Shown piece by piece: positions 6,440 through 8,105 of a stretch of DNA of 8,105 nucleotides (its first letter is position 1; every line of letters begins with the position of its first letter). The notes below the pieces were generated by a model that did not search any database, was not told the DNA's origin, and was given only the letters and a program-made list of their open reading frames with translations. The DNA is taken from assembly GCA_002376325.1 (NCBI GenBank), contig DFMR01000136.1, positions 4,536 to 12,640 of the forward strand, in the 5' to 3' direction. This DNA is from Proteobacteria bacterium UBA3588. Its GTDB lineage: Bacteria; Pseudomonadota; Gammaproteobacteria; Thiohalomonadales; Thiohalomonadaceae. The position numbers were made by a program, and so were the translations under genes.

Positions 6440-8105
6440 CGGCGGAACAGAAACCCATCGGCATCACCCACATCAAGAAAGCGGACGAGCCGCGGCTGTT
6501 CCTCAATTTCGAACTGGCCATGGCCGACGGCACCCTCCTCGACAACAACGTCTTCCGGCTGACGTCGTTCCAGGGACAAGAGTCGGTCTCCGGTTTCTAC
6601 CAGTTCGATCTGGAACTGCACGGCAACAGCGAGGCGAAGAACCATCTGACGCTGAGCTTCGACGCGATCGTCGGGCGCCCGGTGCGGGTCGACGTCTACG
6701 GGCGCTGGAGCGACGGCGCCGCCGACCGCATGTCGCCGTTCCACGGCATCGTCTCCGGCGTGGTGATGCAGGAGCCCGGCGTCTACCGCATGACGGTGCG
6801 GCCGGCGCTGTGGAAGCTCTCCCTCACCAACCGCTACTGCATTCACAGCAACAGGAGCGTGCGCGACCTCATCGCCCACCTGTTGGCGCAGCATAAGATC
6901 CGCTGTGACCTGTCGGGCCTCGACGGCAAGGACAACCCGGCGGTGGCGCGGGTGCAGGACTGGTTGCAGGCCGGCGAAACCGACTACGCGCTGATCGAAC
7001 GGCTGCTGGGCAAGGCCCACATCTACTACTACTTCGTCCACGACGCGAAAGGCGCAACGGTGATTTTCGCCAACCGGCCGAAGTACGAAAAGGTGCTCGG
7101 CAACGGCGGCGCGCTGCGTTACACCTACACCGAAGAGGCGGAGCTGGGGCTGCACGAGGACGACGTCATCAGCCAGTACAGCTATCAGCAGAACATGGTG
7201 AGCAGCGGCATCGTCGGTACCTTCACCCGCCAGGAGCACGCCTGGGAACACGATACGGTGCCGGTGTTCTACAGCTATCACGCCCGCAATCCCGACGGCA
7301 AGACGGGCGAACTGCCGTTCCACTACTACCGCATCTACCAGTACGGCTGCAGCGATAAAGAAGTTGAGTCCTACACCGACGCCACCAGCGCTACCCTGGC
7401 CACCTCGGCGACCCAGTTCAGCGGCTCCAGTTATTGCCCCTATTTCCATGTCGGTTACCAGTTCCTCGTCGCCGGCCCGCGCGCTCCTCACGGCAACGCG
7501 CCGTGGGTGCGGCCGACGCTGGACGGACGCTGGTTCGTCCTCACCCAGGTGAAGCATACGGCGTCGCTGGACGGCATCTACCAGAACCAGTTCGAGGCGA
7601 CCGAGGCGAACGGCCTGATTACGCCGTTTTCGATCCAGGATACGCACCAGGGGGCGGTGCTGGCGAAGGTGGTGGCCGGCGATCAGGGGACGCCGCCCAG
7701 TGATTGGCGCTACTACACCAAGCAGAACTTCGATGCGGAGCACAACAGCTTTTTCGACCAGGATGTCGACCCGGCGACCTTTCACGCCAAGGGTGTCTAC
7801 GTCCGTTTCTCCACCGACAAGGAGCAGGGCAGCAAGGTGTGGGTCAAGCTGGCGCCGCATATGCAGACGGTGCCCGAGATCGGGGTCACCGTGCTGGTGG
7901 CGCGGGCCAGCGACGAATCGGAGCTGCCGGAGATCCAGTCCATCGTCCAGGCCAACGGCAGCAGCGTGGTGACGCCGTCGCGCTGGACCGCCAACACCCA
8001 CGTCGGCAGCAGCTACTCGACCAGCTACGGCGACGGCAAGAGCATCCGCTACGGCCGCACTTCGCAGCCCGATCTGGAGAAGGCCATCGGCATCATCAAC
8101 AAGGA
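6436..8105 (+). CDS. vgrG: VgrG (TssI), T6SS spike protein, 3' end cut by window
   Basis: VgrG forms the trimeric spike at the Hcp tube tip and delivers fused or bound effectors. The frame stays open from GTG at 6436 to the window edge (556 codons). The gp27-like part is clear: VFRLTSFQGQESVSGFYQFDLEL (39-61), RPALWKLSLTNR (122-133), SVRDLIAHLLAQH (141-153), ETDYALIERLL (181-191) and YYYF (197-200), then YQNQFEAT (382-389). A gp5-like OB-fold follows at about 452-506, with KVWVKLAPHMQTVPEIGVTVLV (467-488) and ELPEIQSIV (496-504). It lacks the usual WVRVAQPWAG-type wording, so it is a divergent member. Residues 507-556 carry a Gly/Ser/Tyr-rich YSTSYGDGKSIRYG (527-540). GGGGAG (6423-6428) stands 7 nt before the GTG, which overlaps the tssG stop. 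Any C-terminal effector domain lies outside the window. Confidence 0.93.
   Translation, partial: MTAEQKPIGITHIKKADEPRLFLNFELAMADGTLLDNNVFRLTSFQGQESVSGFYQFDLELHGNSEAKNHLTLSFDAIVGRPVRVDVYGRWSDGAADRMSPFHGIVSGVVMQEPGVYRMTVRPALWKLSLTNRYCIHSNRSVRDLIAHLLAQHKIRCDLSGLDGKDNPAVARVQDWLQAGETDYALIERLLGKAHIYYYFVHDAKGATVIFANRPKYEKVLGNGGALRYTYTEEAELGLHEDDVISQYSYQQNMVSSGIVGTFTRQEHAWEHDTVPVFYSYHARNPDGKTGELPFHYYRIYQYGCSDKEVESYTDATSATLATSATQFSGSSYCPYFHVGYQFLVAGPRAPHGNAPWVRPTLDGRWFVLTQVKHTASLDGIYQNQFEATEANGLITPFSIQDTHQGAVLAKVVAGDQGTPPSDWRYYTKQNFDAEHNSFFDQDVDPATFHAKGVYVRFSTDKEQGSKVWVKLAPHMQTVPEIGVTVLVARASDESELPEIQSIVQANGSSVVTPSRWTANTHVGSSYSTSYGDGKSIRYGRTSQPDLEKAIGIINK

Noticed and set aside
6328..8001. Minus-strand frame of 557 codons opposite vgrG
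   Set aside because: Shadow of vgrG caused by high GC at third positions; no family motifs or convincing start signal.
1..8105. CRISPR arrays, tRNA/rRNA genes, insertion sequences or attachment sites
   Set aside because: No spaced direct repeats, tRNA-like sequences, transposase motifs or terminal inverted repeats were seen.

Overview
This window holds the front half of a type VI secretion system (T6SS) structural operon. All recognised genes lie on the + strand. The DNA is GC-rich, with G or C in most third codon positions. Gene content and protein style point to a Gram-negative proteobacterium, probably gamma- or betaproteobacterial, but the genus cannot be told from this window.

Layout. 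Positions 1-236 are non-coding and look like the operon control region: a perfect GC-rich palindrome (70-91), an AT-rich stretch (about 101-130), and a near-consensus sigma-54 (RpoN) -24/-12 element (154-169). A small gene follows (237-479), encoding an 80-residue protein with a winged-helix-like pattern. A 92-nt spacer with two short hairpins leads to tssBC (572-2557). Then come hcp/tssD (2601-3179), tssE (TTG start, 3209-3595), tssF (3606-5429), tssG (5393-6439, overlapping tssF) and vgrG/tssI (6436 to the window edge, 3' end missing). The genes are spaced by 0-43 nt or overlap, as in one polycistronic unit.

How the genes work together. In T6SS biology, TssB and TssC form the contractile sheath around the Hcp tube. 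VgrG is the spike at the tube tip. TssE, TssF and TssG are baseplate parts that join the spike to the tube and sheath. This window therefore encodes the phage-tail-like sub-assembly. The membrane complex (TssJ, TssL, TssM), TssK, TssA, the ClpV ATPase, PAAR and any effector/immunity genes are not in the window and presumably lie beyond it.

The most striking point is that the two sheath proteins, normally separate, are one uninterrupted 661-residue protein with complete TssB and TssC parts joined by a linker of about 30 residues. A strong Shine-Dalgarno-like sequence (AAGGAGGT, 1103-1110) sits inside that linker where the ribosome binding site of a separate tssC would be expected, but no start codon follows at a usable distance. 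This looks like a relic of a gene fusion, though chance cannot be excluded. Other points of interest are the RpoN-type promoter with a possible activator site, the leader winged-helix gene, an extended loop in Hcp and a divergent gp5-like region in VgrG.
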